From: Ruminococcus sp.
GTDB lineage: Bacteria > Bacillota > Clostridia > Oscillospirales > Ruminococcaceae
DNA length: 35,498 nt
Reading direction: 5' to 3'
Assembly (NCBI GenBank): GCA_017935865.1
Contig: JAGBGT010000039.1
Span: 1-35,498, forward strand
The position numbers and the translations under genes were made by a program. The notes under the pieces were generated by a model. It did no database searches. It was not told where the DNA came from and saw only the letters and a program-made list of their open reading frames with translations. Shown here piece by piece: positions 7,903 through 17,205 of this stretch; within the stretch, counting starts at the first letter, position 1, and each line of letters opens with the position of its first letter.

Positions 7903-8847
7903 ATGGATTTCAGACATATTCCTGTTCTCCTTGACCAATGTATCGAAGGACTGAACATCGACCCCGACGGCATCTACGTTGACTGTACTGCCGGCGGAGG
8001 CGGACATTCCTCTGCAATTGCTGCAAGACTAAGCGAAAATGGAAGACTGATCTCCCTCGACCGCGACCCTGATGCCGTTAAGGCGGCTTCGGAAAGGCTG
8101 GCGGAGTTCGGCAATGCTCAGGTGATCCATCGCAATTATTCTGAGCTGGACAGCGTTCTTTCAGAGCTTGGTATAAAATCGGTGGACGGCATTCTCATGG
8201 ATCTGGGAGTATCGTCTTACCAGTTGGACGAAGAAAGCAGAGGTTTTTCCTATCATTCCGAGGACGCTCCTCTCGATATGAGAATGAGCAGAGTCGGTAT
8301 GTCGGCGGCTGACCTTGTGAACAGCTATTCCGAGCAGGAGCTTGCTAAAATTATTTTTGAATACGGCGAGGAGAAATTCTCACGCCGCATTGCAGCTAAT
8401 ATTGCTGCGGCAAGAAAAACTGCTCCCATAGAAACCACGAAGCAGTTGGCGGATATTATAAGGGAAAGCGTTCCGCAGAAAGCACGGAGAGAAAAAAACC
8501 CCTGTAAAAAAACATTTCAGGCGATAAGAATAGCCGTAAACGGAGAGTTCGACCATCTTTCGATCGGACTGGACAAGGCATTTGAGAGTCTGAAACCAAA
8601 TGGCAGACTTGCCGTTATCACCTTCCACTCTCTGGAGGACAGGATCGTCAAGCAGAGGTTCGCGGGCTGGTGTAAGGGCTGCATATGTCCGCCTGATTTT
8701 CCCCAGTGTGTATGCGGACGCAAGCCGCAGGGAAAGCTTGTGAACAAAAAGCCGATAGAGGCGGCTCAGGATGAACTTGAGCACAACAACAGAAGCAGAA
8801 GCGCCAAACTCAGAGTAATAGAAAGGAGTGCGGACAGCAATGGCTGA
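7903..8847 (+). CDS. rsmH: 16S rRNA (cytosine1402-N4)-methyltransferase RsmH
   Basis: This 314-residue SAM-dependent enzyme methylates N4 of C1402 in the ribosomal P site. It begins FRHIPVLLDQCIEGL, with the SAM loop DCTAGGGGHSSAI at about 28-40. DLGVSSYQLDEESRGFSY and FHSLEDRIVKQRF follow further along. Length and motif order are those of the family (MraW). Its stop overlaps the start of the ftsL-like gene by 8 bases, so the two are probably translationally coupled. Confidence 0.96.
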   Translation: MDFRHIPVLLDQCIEGLNIDPDGIYVDCTAGGGGHSSAIAARLSENGRLISLDRDPDAVKAASERLAEFGNAQVIHRNYSELDSVLSELGIKSVDGILMDLGVSSYQLDEESRGFSYHSEDAPLDMRMSRVGMSAADLVNSYSEQELAKIIFEYGEEKFSRRIAANIAAARKTAPIETTKQLADIIRESVPQKARREKNPCKKTFQAIRIAVNGEFDHLSIGLDKAFESLKPNGRLAVITFHSLEDRIVKQRFAGWCKGCICPPDFPQCVCGRKPQGKLVNKKPIEAAQDELEHNNRSRSAKLRVIERSADSNG

Positions 8848-9340
8848 GAGGAACTTCGGGGCAGCTCACAGATATAAAAACTACAGAGTAGCTGATGAAA
8901 GAACATATCCCGAGAGTGAAACACAGCCGGAGCCGGAGGAAACACCGCAAATCAGCATGAAGAATACAGAAACAAAAAGCGGAGCTGTTCTTTCTATTGT
9001 TTTGGTATCTGTGCTTGCAGCTATTTTGCTTGGTATCGTTATCTACAGTCTCGACAAAAGAAGCACTATGTACAGCGAGGTCGCAGCTCTCAATAATGAG
9101 CTGACGCTGGTGCAGGCGGAGAATGTCAGGCTGCAGGCAGCGCTGGAGGGCGAGATCTCTGCAAAAAACGTTGAGGATTATGCCGAGAATGTGCTTGGTA
9201 TGCAGAAGATAGATTCTTCGCAGATAAAGTACATCGAGATACAGACCGACGACGTGGTGAATATCCCGGAGCAGGACGAAGGAATTATAGATAAAATAGG
9301 AAATTTTTTTGAAGGCTGCGTGGAATATTTCAGAGGGTAA
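8840..9340 (+). CDS. ftsL: FtsL-like cell division protein (septum formation initiator type)
   Basis: This 166-residue bitopic membrane protein has a cytoplasmic hydrophilic N-terminus (1-48) and a transmembrane helix at about 49-70. An extracellular coiled coil at about 75-110 (YSEVAALNNELTLVQAENVRL) is followed by ENVLGMQKID, reminiscent of the FtsL/DivIC family. FtsL joins DivIC/FtsB and DivIB/FtsQ in the complex that activates FtsW and its PBP. Identification rests mainly on position between rsmH and the PBP gene and on topology, as FtsL sequences are poorly conserved. The ATG at 8840 follows AGGAG at 8823-8827; a GTG at 8828 would be too close to it. Confidence 0.8.
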   Translation: MAERNFGAAHRYKNYRVADERTYPESETQPEPEETPQISMKNTETKSGAVLSIVLVSVLAAILLGIVIYSLDKRSTMYSEVAALNNELTLVQAENVRLQAALEGEISAKNVEDYAENVLGMQKIDSSQIKYIEIQTDDVVNIPEQDEGIIDKIGNFFEGCVEYFRG

Positions 9341-9364
9341 TGTCAATATATATAAAGAGACAGC

Positions 9365-9568
9365 CCGTTAATAATGATGCTAACGGCAAAGAAATAAAAC
9401 GCCGTAGTAACAGCCGGTACCGACAACAGCCGGCTTATAAAAATAGAACAAGGAGTCACGACGAGTGATCGGAATACAGAGACTCCTTCTCCGAGAGAAA
9501 AAAGGGAGAAGGAGATTCTCTGGACATCATAAACAAAAGATGTTCAAGGGCAGGGCAATAGCCCTGCC
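9365..9568 (+). promoter_or_regulatory. Structured leader of the PBP gene with alternative helices and a terminator-like hairpin
   Basis: The 315-base gap between ftsL and the PBP gene is full of paired elements: CCGTTA/TAACGG (9365-9386), AGCCGG/CCGGCT (9412-9435) and AAGGAGTC/GACTCCTT (9450-9457 with 9481-9488). The last competes with a perfect 10-bp stem, CTCCTTCTCC/GGAGAAGGAG (9483-9492 with 9505-9514). A GGCAGGGC/GCCCTGCC hairpin (9549-9568) follows, with TTTATTGT after it. The shared CTCCTT segment can pair only one way at a time, as in attenuators or riboswitches. It matches no riboswitch class I recognise. No clear promoter was seen. Confidence 0.5.
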
Positions 9569-9655
9569 TTTATTGTAGCAGAATTAATCTTTGATATAAG
9601 AGCTGAAAAAATGCAGGCGATTCGAACGTCTGCTGTCTATAGAAAGGAAGAGAGT

Positions 9656-12067
9656 ATGGCAAGCAATAACAATGTGCCTTCACGTTCCATGAAATTCAGG
9701 GTGAGAGTTACGATGACCTCAGTGTTTATCGTGCTTTTCGCCGTTGTAGTCGGAAATTTTTTCAGGATCTCCGTTCTGAATAACGAAAAGTATGAGGCTA
9801 TGGCTAACGACCAGCACTTCGGTTCAATACCGATCTCCGCTCACCGCGGCTCGATCTACGACTCCAAGGGCACGGCTCTGGCGAAAAGCGCTACGGTCTA
9901 TAAGGTCTTTCTCGATCCTAAGCACTTCCGGGAGGAGATGAACAGCCTCCAGACGAGGATAGAACAGAGAACCAAGGATATCGCATCGGGAGCATATGTC
10001 CCGAAGATAGAGGAAACCACCAACGAGGACGGCTCTGTGGCAGAGCAGAAGGTCGTTGATCAGTTGCCGGCATCGGCGGAGCTTTTCAAGCAGGAGGCTG
10101 TTGCGGTGCTTTCCGAAAAGTTGGGCATCGAGGCAACAGATGTGGAGGAGGCAATGGCTGCCGACAACCAGTACAGCGTCCTCCAGGAGCAGGTGGAGAA
10201 GCCTGTTGCGGACGAGGTGCTGGACTTCTTCAATCAGTACGGTCTCGTGAGCCTGAATGTTGAGGAGGACACCAAGCGCTACTATCCCCATAATGAGCTG
10301 GCGGCTTCCGTTATCGGCTTTACAGCTTCCGACGGCTATGGTCTGTACGGTCTGGAGGCTTCCTACGACGAGTATCTCTCCGGAACTGATGGCAGGACGA
10401 TATCGGCAAAGGACTCTCACGGCAACGAGCTGCCGTACAGATATTCAAAAACATATCCGGCGAAAAACGGATGCGATATCTACCTGACTATTGATTCGCA
10501 GATACAGCATTATCTGGAAAAACGGCTGGAGGAAATGTCAACGGAGTTCCAGGTGCTCAACAGAAGCGTTGCCATTCTCATGAATGCAAAGACGGGCGCA
10601 ATCTACGGCATGGCACAATATCCCAGCTATGATCTGAATAATCCCTATGATATTGCCGATCCTAAATATGCGGCTAAACTCACTCCAAATCTTCCGGAAG
10701 AGGAGTACAATAGAATACAGGGCGAGGCGCGTGAGACACAGTGGCGCAACAAGGCAATCACTGAAACATATGAGCCGGGTTCAGTTTTCAAGGTCATCAC
10801 CAGCGCGTCGGCTATCGAGGAAAAAGCGATCAATGTGGATACGGACAGATTCTACTGTTCCGGATCTATCAAGATAGAGGGACATTTCCAGCCTGTTCAC
10901 TGCCATAATACGGCAGGTCATGATTCCCAGACATTCCAGAAGGCGCTGACAAACTCCTGCAACCCTGCCTTTATTGAGGTCGGTCAGAAGCTGGGTATCG
11001 ACAACTTCCTGTACTATTATGACGCTTTCGGTTTCCGTGAGCCTACGGGTATCGACCTTCTGGCTGAATCTCGCAGTAATCAGAAAACTGCCGAGGATAT
11101 GACGAACGTCGATCTCTGTATGTCTTCTATCGGACAGACGGAGACAGTAACTCCCATGGAGATGATAAACGCCTATTGCGCTGTTATAAACGGAGGCTAT
11201 CTGCTTCAACCGTACGTGGTTGAAAAGGTTGTGGATGAGGACGGAAATGTTGTGCTGAAAAATGACCGCACAGTCCGCAGACAGGTCATCTCGGAGGAGA
11301 CCTCGGCAATTATGAGAAACGCCCTCTATAATGTTGCGGTGGACAGCAACATCGCCATAAAGGGATATTCTATAGGCGGAAAATCCGGTACTTCCCAGCG
11401 CTTTACGCTTATGGCGCAGCAGTATGAAATGGATGCCAACAAGGAAGAGGATTCGTCTATCCAGATGTACGGCTCATCCTACTGCTGTTTTACGCCTGCG
11501 GATGACCCGGAGATAATTCTGCTTGTTCTTGCAGATAATCCTGACCATAAAAATAACGGCGGCTATTATTACGGAAGCAAGATCGCCGTTCCTACAGCAA
11601 GAAACATTCTCTCGGATGTTCTGCCTTATCTGGGTATCAGCCCTGAGTATTCCGACGACGAGCTTGCTAATCTGGATATTAAAGTTCCGCTGCTTGAGGG
11701 CGACCTTGAGGCAGCCAAAAAGACTCTCACCGATATGGGCGCGAACTATGAGGTGGTAGGCGAGGGCACGACTGTTGTGGCGCAGTCTCCGGCTACAGGT
11801 ACGTCAATCTCCAAGGATGGTACGGTTTACCTCTACACAGATCCCAGCCATACCGTGGACTATACGGAAGTCCCCGACCTGGGAGGTCTTTCGCCCAGCG
11901 TTGCAAATGAATCAATTACATATATGAGGCTGAATTATGTGACAACAGGAGCGTCTGTCACCAGAGAGGGCGCGACGGTAAATGCCCAGAATCCTCCTGC
12001 GGGAACAAAAGTCCCGGTGGGATCGACTGTTGAGCTGGAAATTATGGTTTACGAACAGGGAGATTAA
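9656..12067 (+). CDS. Class B penicillin-binding protein with two PASTA domains (PBP2x/SpoVD type)
   Basis: This 803-residue septal D,D-transpeptidase should cross-link peptidoglycan with FtsW. The order is a transmembrane helix at about 21-39, the N-terminal dimerization domain starting HRGSIYDSKG, then the transpeptidase domain. Its nucleophile is S376 in SVFK, with SCN at 434-436 and KSGT at 576-579. Two PASTA repeats follow at about 675-730 and 737-798. Length and domain order match PBP2x and SpoVD. The ATG at 9656 has AAAGGAAG just before it; an upstream ATG at 9611 lacks a ribosome site. It lies four genes before ftsW and directly before murE. An insert rich in Glu and Asp at about 95-190 is longer than usual. 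Confidence 0.94.
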   Translation: MASNNNVPSRSMKFRVRVTMTSVFIVLFAVVVGNFFRISVLNNEKYEAMANDQHFGSIPISAHRGSIYDSKGTALAKSATVYKVFLDPKHFREEMNSLQTRIEQRTKDIASGAYVPKIEETTNEDGSVAEQKVVDQLPASAELFKQEAVAVLSEKLGIEATDVEEAMAADNQYSVLQEQVEKPVADEVLDFFNQYGLVSLNVEEDTKRYYPHNELAASVIGFTASDGYGLYGLEASYDEYLSGTDGRTISAKDSHGNELPYRYSKTYPAKNGCDIYLTIDSQIQHYLEKRLEEMSTEFQVLNRSVAILMNAKTGAIYGMAQYPSYDLNNPYDIADPKYAAKLTPNLPEEEYNRIQGEARETQWRNKAITETYEPGSVFKVITSASAIEEKAINVDTDRFYCSGSIKIEGHFQPVHCHNTAGHDSQTFQKALTNSCNPAFIEVGQKLGIDNFLYYYDAFGFREPTGIDLLAESRSNQKTAEDMTNVDLCMSSIGQTETVTPMEMINAYCAVINGGYLLQPYVVEKVVDEDGNVVLKNDRTVRRQVISEETSAIMRNALYNVAVDSNIAIKGYSIGGKSGTSQRFTLMAQQYEMDANKEEDSSIQMYGSSYCCFTPADDPEIILLVLADNPDHKNNGGYYYGSKIAVPTARNILSDVLPYLGISPEYSDDELANLDIKVPLLEGDLEAAKKTLTDMGANYEVVGEGTTVVAQSPATGTSISKDGTVYLYTDPSHTVDYTEVPDLGGLSPSVANESITYMRLNYVTTGASVTREGATVNAQNPPAGTKVPVGSTVELEIMVYEQGD

Positions 12068-12068
12068 T

Positions 12069-13499
12069 ATGAAGCTTAAAGATTTGCTTGAAAATAATGC
12101 CGTTACTTCTATCGGCGATACGGAGATAACCTCCGTTACCGACGACACCAGAAAGGTGAAGCCGGGAAGCCTCTTTGTCTGCGTAAAGGGCGGAAGCTTC
12201 GACGGTCACACCGCTGCGGCAGAGATGCTGGAAAAGGGCGCTGCCGCCGTTGTGTGCGAGCATGATCTTGGTCTTGGAAAAAGGCAGATAATAACGGAAA
12301 ACAGCCGTAAGCTCTACGGAGAGCTTTGTGCGGCATGGTTCGGTCATCCGGAGCGGAAAATGACGCTGATCGGCGTCACCGGCACTAACGGAAAGACAAC
12401 TATAACAAATGTGATAAAGCATATTCTCATGGCAAACGGTCACAAAACCGGACTTATCGGCACGATACGGAATGAGATCGGGGATGACGTACTTCCCACG
12501 GAGAATACAACGCCAATGGCATACGAGCTTATGTCCGTTTTCGACAAAATGGCGGCTGCCGGCTGCGAGTACGTGGTAATGGAGGTAAGCTCCTTTGCCC
12601 TGGTGCAGCACAGGATCGGTCCTGCAAGGTTCAGGGCGGCTCTGTTTACAAACCTGACACAGGATCACCTCGACTATCACAAGGATATGGAGGACTACTA
12701 CCAGGCAAAGAAAATGCTCTTCGACGCCTGCGATACGGCGATCGTCAACGTGGACGACGAATACGGCAGACGGCTTTTCCGGGAGATCTCCTGCGATAAA
12801 AAATCGTTCGGGATCAATGAGACCGCTGACTTTTCAGCGGAGGTGCTGAGTCTGAGATCTACGGGAAGCAGCTTCGTCATAAACCACAGCGTCAGAATAA
12901 ATTCTCCTGTTCCGGGAATGTTTAACGTATCGAATATTCTTGCGGCATTCACGGTTTGCAGCCTTATAGGGCTGCCGGAGAAGAATATCGTCAGCGCGGT
13001 GGAGGACTTCAAGGGCGTCCGGGGCAGATGCGAGGTCATACCGACCGGCAGAGATTTCACAGTGATATGCGACTATGCCCATACTCCAGACGCAGTGGAA
13101 AATATCCTGAAAAGCGTCAAGGAGTACACCGAGGGCAGATTGATCTGTCTTTTCGGCTGCGGAGGAAACAGGGACGGCGCAAAGCGTCCGAAAATGGCTG
13201 AGGCGGCGGCAAAATATGCGGACAGACTGATCGTGACCTCGGATAATCCGAGAAACGAGAAGCCGGAGGATATAATCTCCGATATTCTTGCAGGTCTGAA
13301 AAACACCGAAACGCCTTACGATGTTGTGACCGACAGAAGAGAAGCTATCTATTACGGCTTGAAAATTGCTGAAAAAGGTGATATAATAGTTCTTGCAGGC
13401 AAGGGACACGAGGATTATCAGGTACTTGCCGGTATGAAGCACATTCATTTCGACGAGAGAGAAGTGGTTGCGGACGGTCTGAAGCTTCTGGAAAGATAG
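12069..13499 (+). CDS. murE: UDP-MurNAc-tripeptide synthetase MurE, meso-diaminopimelate type
   Basis: This 476-residue cytosolic ligase adds the third stem amino acid to UDP-MurNAc-L-Ala-D-Glu. It has the ATP loop GVTGTNGKTT (102-111), the Mur ligase motifs CDYAHTPDAVEN and FGCGGNRDGAKR, and DNPR at 392-395. DNPR is the signature for meso-diaminopimelate rather than lysine, so the wall should be A1gamma type. The ATG at 12069 starts one base after the PBP stop, with AGGGAG before it. The TAG stop is fused to the left end of a repeat at 13497, so the C-terminus may have been set or trimmed by that insertion. murF and murD, usual neighbours, are absent. Confidence 0.96.
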   Translation: MKLKDLLENNAVTSIGDTEITSVTDDTRKVKPGSLFVCVKGGSFDGHTAAAEMLEKGAAAVVCEHDLGLGKRQIITENSRKLYGELCAAWFGHPERKMTLIGVTGTNGKTTITNVIKHILMANGHKTGLIGTIRNEIGDDVLPTENTTPMAYELMSVFDKMAAAGCEYVVMEVSSFALVQHRIGPARFRAALFTNLTQDHLDYHKDMEDYYQAKKMLFDACDTAIVNVDDEYGRRLFREISCDKKSFGINETADFSAEVLSLRSTGSSFVINHSVRINSPVPGMFNVSNILAAFTVCSLIGLPEKNIVSAVEDFKGVRGRCEVIPTGRDFTVICDYAHTPDAVENILKSVKEYTEGRLICLFGCGGNRDGAKRPKMAEAAAKYADRLIVTSDNPRNEKPEDIISDILAGLKNTETPYDVVTDRREAIYYGLKIAEKGDIIVLAGKGHEDYQVLAGMKHIHFDEREVVADGLKLLER

Positions 13500-13580
13500 G
13501 GCAACACCGCACAGGGATCGTGCGATCTGACGAAAATTTTTACGGCGCATCTGCACGACGATATTTGTGGGGTGCTGCCC
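13497..13580 (+). repeat. Short copy of the MITE-like repeat, between murE and mraY
   Basis: The left end TAGGGCAACACCGCACA is nearly identical to the left end of the element at 6847. The right end is an imperfect inverted copy closing in GGGTGCTGCCC. The last 35 bases match the right end of the 6847 element at about 27 of 35 positions, including an identical GCGCATCTGC. The copy is only about 84 bases, so it is a deletion derivative or a different subtype. Its first two bases are part of the murE stop codon. Confidence 0.6.
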
Positions 13581-13598
13581 AAGGAGTGTTATGGTTAA

Positions 13599-14636
13599 AT
13601 GAATTTCTGGATAATAAATCTCGGTATCGTTCTTATTTCATTTGCGATTGCCGGACTTTCGGGAAAATGGCTCGTGCCTTTTCTCCATAAAATCAAATTC
13701 GGTCAGCCTATCAAGGTAAAAGACGGTCCGGAGTGGCACGCCAAGAAGCAGGGTACGCCTACTATGGGCGGATTTATGTTCATCATTTCCGCCGTTATCA
13801 CATCTATCGGCGGATATTGGGTCTACAGAATACTTTTTAATCTTGACACTACGTCGGCAGCGACTCACAAGGACTTCTACAGGCTGCTGAGCGTCGTTAT
13901 CTTCGCTCTGCTTTTCGGACTTATAGGCTTTATCGACGACTATATCAAGGTCGTCCGCAAGGATAACGACGGACTTTCCGCAATGCAGAAAATTCTTTTG
14001 CAGACGTTGTTTTCACTGGGATTTCTGTTTGCGCTCTACAAGTTCGGAGACGGCTCAACAAGCCTTGATTTCGGCTTCTGGGAGACGCCTCAGCTTGGTA
14101 TATTCTACTACATTATACTTATCCCCGTCATCATCTATCTGACAAACGCCGTAAACCTTACCGACGGCGTGGACGGTCTCTGCGGCTCGGTTACGCTGGC
14201 AGCCATGCTGGTGTTCACGGTCTGCTGTTCATATCTCGGGGAAAGGTCGATTTCCTGCTTCACCATGGCTCTTGCCGGAGGATGTATCGGATTTCTCATC
14301 TGGAATCTGAATCCTGCCCGATGCTTCATGGGCGATACGGGTTCAATGTTCCTGGGGGCTGCGGTTACAGGCGTGGGTCTGGTGCTCCACAAGCACCTGC
14401 TGCTGATACTCGCGGCTATGGTCTATATCATCGAGGCGCTGTCGGTAGTTATACAGGTCAGCTACTTTAAGTATACAAAAAAGAAGTACGGCGAGGGCAG
14501 GCGTATTTTCAAGATGACTCCTATCCACCATCATTTTGAGATGAGCAAGTGGAGCGAGTACAAAATCGTCATCGTTTTCTCGCTGACGGGGCTTATCTTC
14601 GGAGTACTGGGAATTTGTACGCTGTTGATTTTTTAA
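13599..14636 (+). CDS. mraY: Phospho-N-acetylmuramoyl-pentapeptide transferase MraY
   Basis: This 345-residue polytopic enzyme transfers phospho-MurNAc-pentapeptide from UDP to undecaprenyl phosphate, making lipid I. Conserved elements are FIDDYIKV (DD 113-114), NAVNLTDGVDGL (183-194), FMGDTGSM (D246) and the triple-His PIHHHFE (310-312). About ten hydrophobic helices are visible. AAGGAG at 13581-13586 is followed by a three-codon frame (ATG GTT AAA TGA, 13591-13602) whose stop overlaps the mraY ATG. Initiation may therefore be coupled to the minicistron. The gene follows murE after the short repeat. Confidence 0.96.
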   Translation: MNFWIINLGIVLISFAIAGLSGKWLVPFLHKIKFGQPIKVKDGPEWHAKKQGTPTMGGFMFIISAVITSIGGYWVYRILFNLDTTSAATHKDFYRLLSVVIFALLFGLIGFIDDYIKVVRKDNDGLSAMQKILLQTLFSLGFLFALYKFGDGSTSLDFGFWETPQLGIFYYIILIPVIIYLTNAVNLTDGVDGLCGSVTLAAMLVFTVCCSYLGERSISCFTMALAGGCIGFLIWNLNPARCFMGDTGSMFLGAAVTGVGLVLHKHLLLILAAMVYIIEALSVVIQVSYFKYTKKKYGEGRRIFKMTPIHHHFEMSKWSEYKIVIVFSLTGLIFGVLGICTLLIF

Positions 14637-14683
14637 GGCTGATCCTCAATTAGCTGATGGTAACGGAATGAAAGGAGACTGCA

Positions 14684-15964
14684 ATGGCTTCTGCTGCTAA
14701 GGCAAAAAGCTCACGGAGCAAAACAGAAAATAAACAAGTCCGGAAAAGCGGCTTATGGTCCATTTTCGGCGGAAGAAGCAGTGATATGAGTCTGTCGCTG
14801 TTCGCCTATATCATGATACTTCTTGTTGTGGGACTCGTTATGATGTCATCCGCCAGCTATGCCTGGGCATACAGCGATTTTGGCGACGGTCTGTACTATG
14901 CTAAACACCAGGCTGTATTTGCGGTGATCGGATTCGCCGCAATGATATTTTTTATGAAATTCGACTACCATAACTTCAAGAAAACGGAAATACCCTTTTT
15001 CAGAAAATTCAATATGGCTGCCGTGCTTTATATTGTCGTAGCGCTGCTTCTTGTGGCGGTACTTATTGTCGGCAACACCGAGGGCGGCTCAATGGGTGCA
15101 AAACGATGGATCTCCATCGGACCGATCGACCTTCAGCCGTCCGAGGTAGCGAAGTTTGCCCTCATCATCTTCTTTGCCTACAGCATGGAACGCGACGGCA
15201 AGCGCATGAATATGTTTTCTGTCGGAATCGGTAAATATATAGCGTTTCTCGGTCTCTACGTGGGACTTATTGCTCTGGAAAAGCACATCTCGTGCATCAT
15301 GCTTCTCGGCTCAGTTGCCGTTGCCATGATCCTGTGCGGCGGCGCTAACAAGAAGCAGTTCATTTTCCTGGGAATTGCCGCTATCGTTGTGGCGTATTTC
15401 TACATTGCCACTCAGGCGAAGGATCCGGACAGCTACGTAAGCACGCGTATCAAGTCCTGGAAAGACCCGTTTGCGGATGTTCTCAACGATACCTGGCAGA
15501 CTACAAACTCTATCATCGCTATAGGTTCGGGCGGACTGTTCGGTCTGGGACTGGGAAATTCAAGGCAGAAATATCTTTATCTTCCGGAGACGAAGAACGA
15601 CTTCGTTTTCCCTATCGTGTGCGAGGAGATAGGCTTCGTCGGCGCGCTGGCAATAATCATCGTATTTTTCCTGCTGGTCGTAGAGGGATATTCCATAGCC
15701 GTGCGCTGCAAGGACCGCTTCGGAATGCTGCTTGCGGTGGGCATTACGACTCAGATAGGTATACAAACCGTGCTTAATCTGGCGGTTGTCAGCAATCTGA
15801 TACCAAATACGGGAATCAGTCTGCCGTTTTTCAGCTACGGCGGAACTGCGCTGATAATGCAACTGGCTGAAATGGGGATACTGCTGAATGTTTCCCAGCA
15901 CAGACAGTATAAGCCGGACAAAAACGTAACTCCGGAAGCGGAAAATGAGCCTGAAAAAGAGTAA
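14684..15964 (+). CDS. ftsW: Septal peptidoglycan glycosyltransferase FtsW (SEDS family)
   Basis: This 426-residue SEDS protein polymerises lipid II at the division site together with the class B PBP of this cluster. It has a basic cytoplasmic N-terminus (1-35) and about ten membrane helices. The SEDS motifs are GAKRWISIGPIDLQPSEVAK (138-157) and NTGISLPFFSYGG (375-387). The position between mraY and murG favours FtsW over RodA; SpoVE cannot be excluded by sequence alone, but no sporulation genes are present. A GGAG ribosome site precedes the ATG. Confidence 0.93.
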   Translation: MASAAKAKSSRSKTENKQVRKSGLWSIFGGRSSDMSLSLFAYIMILLVVGLVMMSSASYAWAYSDFGDGLYYAKHQAVFAVIGFAAMIFFMKFDYHNFKKTEIPFFRKFNMAAVLYIVVALLLVAVLIVGNTEGGSMGAKRWISIGPIDLQPSEVAKFALIIFFAYSMERDGKRMNMFSVGIGKYIAFLGLYVGLIALEKHISCIMLLGSVAVAMILCGGANKKQFIFLGIAAIVVAYFYIATQAKDPDSYVSTRIKSWKDPFADVLNDTWQTTNSIIAIGSGGLFGLGLGNSRQKYLYLPETKNDFVFPIVCEEIGFVGALAIIIVFFLLVVEGYSIAVRCKDRFGMLLAVGITTQIGIQTVLNLAVVSNLIPNTGISLPFFSYGGTALIMQLAEMGILLNVSQHRQYKPDKNVTPEAENEPEKE

Positions 15965-15979
15965 AGAAGGAGCATATAT

Positions 15980-17113
15980 ATGAGAGTTCTCATTTCATGC
16001 GGCGGAACGGGAGGACATATCAATCCCGGTCTTGCCATTGCAGATCTGATAAAGGAAAAATATCCCGACGCTGAGTTTCTGTTCGCAGGGACGCCGAAGG
16101 GCATGGAGGCTAAGCTTGTGCCCCAGGCAGGATATAAGATCGAGACCATAAAAGTTGCCGGATTTCAGCGGAAGCTCTCACTGGAAAATATCGGAAGAAA
16201 TATAAAAGCTGTCGCCTATCTCACTACCTCCGGCAGGCGCGCCAAAGAGATCATCAAAGACTTTGAACCGGATATAGCTATCGGTACGGGCGGCTACGCG
16301 GCAGGCCCGGTTATCCGTAAGGCAGCGAAAATGGGCATCCCTACGGCGATCCATGAGCAGAACGCCTACCCCGGAGTGACAAACCGTCTCCTGTCGAAAG
16401 ATGTTGACCACGTTATGCTGACAGTGAAAGAGGCTCTGAAATTCATGGATAAGGGCAGATTTGAGTACAGCGTCACGGGACTGCCGGTCCGGAGCAGTAT
16501 CAATCACATGACCAAGGCGGAGGCACGGAAAAAGCTGGGATTCAACGGCGATTTCACCATTCTCTCCTTTGGCGGAAGTCTGGGAGCAGGATGTATCAAC
16601 GACACGATGATCGACACCGTAAAGTGGCATACCGGCAAGAAACTGAAGATAAATCACATCCACGGCTACGGCGGAAACGGCAGGGACGTTTTCCCGGCTG
16701 CCATGAAAGAGGCTGGAATACCGCTGAAAAGCGACCGTCTCAGGATAACCGAGTACATAAATGACATGGATGTCTGCCTGGCGGCGGCTGATCTGGTGAT
16801 CTGCCGTTCCGGAGCGTCCACTCTGGCGGAGCTGGAAGCTGCCGGCAAGGCATCGATCCTCATTCCCTCGCCGATCGTTGCCGGAAATCATCAGTACCAT
16901 AATGCAATGGTGCTGGGAAGAGCAGGTGCGGCAGAGGTCATTGAGCAAAAGGATGTTACATCGGAGAAGATCATCTCCGAGATAGAAAAGCTCTACAATG
17001 ATCCCGACAAGGTGGAAGTGATGTCGAAAAGTGCGGCGGAGCTTCACCTGAGTGATACGAACCAGCGCATTCTTGCGGTGGTGGAGAAGCTGTTGGATAA
17101 GTCCCGGAAGTAA
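15980..17113 (+). CDS. murG: UDP-GlcNAc:lipid I N-acetylglucosaminyltransferase MurG
   Basis: This 377-residue peripheral membrane GT-B enzyme converts lipid I to lipid II. CGGTGGHINPGLAIAD (residues 7-22) is the N-terminal glycine loop. HEQNAYPGVTNR and the C-terminal donor-site region ICRSGASTLAELEAAGKASI are typical. It starts 15 bases after ftsW with AAGGAG before the ATG. The following 92 bases to murA contain a TATAAT-like hexamer at 17136 without a good -35, and a stretch weakly like the left end of the local repeat (17152-17165). Confidence 0.95.
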   Translation: MRVLISCGGTGGHINPGLAIADLIKEKYPDAEFLFAGTPKGMEAKLVPQAGYKIETIKVAGFQRKLSLENIGRNIKAVAYLTTSGRRAKEIIKDFEPDIAIGTGGYAAGPVIRKAAKMGIPTAIHEQNAYPGVTNRLLSKDVDHVMLTVKEALKFMDKGRFEYSVTGLPVRSSINHMTKAEARKKLGFNGDFTILSFGGSLGAGCINDTMIDTVKWHTGKKLKINHIHGYGGNGRDVFPAAMKEAGIPLKSDRLRITEYINDMDVCLAAADLVICRSGASTLAELEAAGKASILIPSPIVAGNHQYHNAMVLGRAGAAEVIEQKDVTSEKIISEIEKLYNDPDKVEVMSKSAAELHLSDTNQRILAVVEKLLDKSRK

Positions 17114-17205
17114 CCAAAAACCGATCACAGCATATTATAATGAGTAGATTCAAGGCAACGCTGCATCGTTAAGCGGCGCTGTCTCAAATGCTGTGAGGTG
17201 GTTTT

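Noticed and set aside
17136-17141. TATAAT hexamer before murA as a promoter
   Set aside because: No -35-like hexamer at 16-18 bases upstream; murA is probably read from the cluster promoter.
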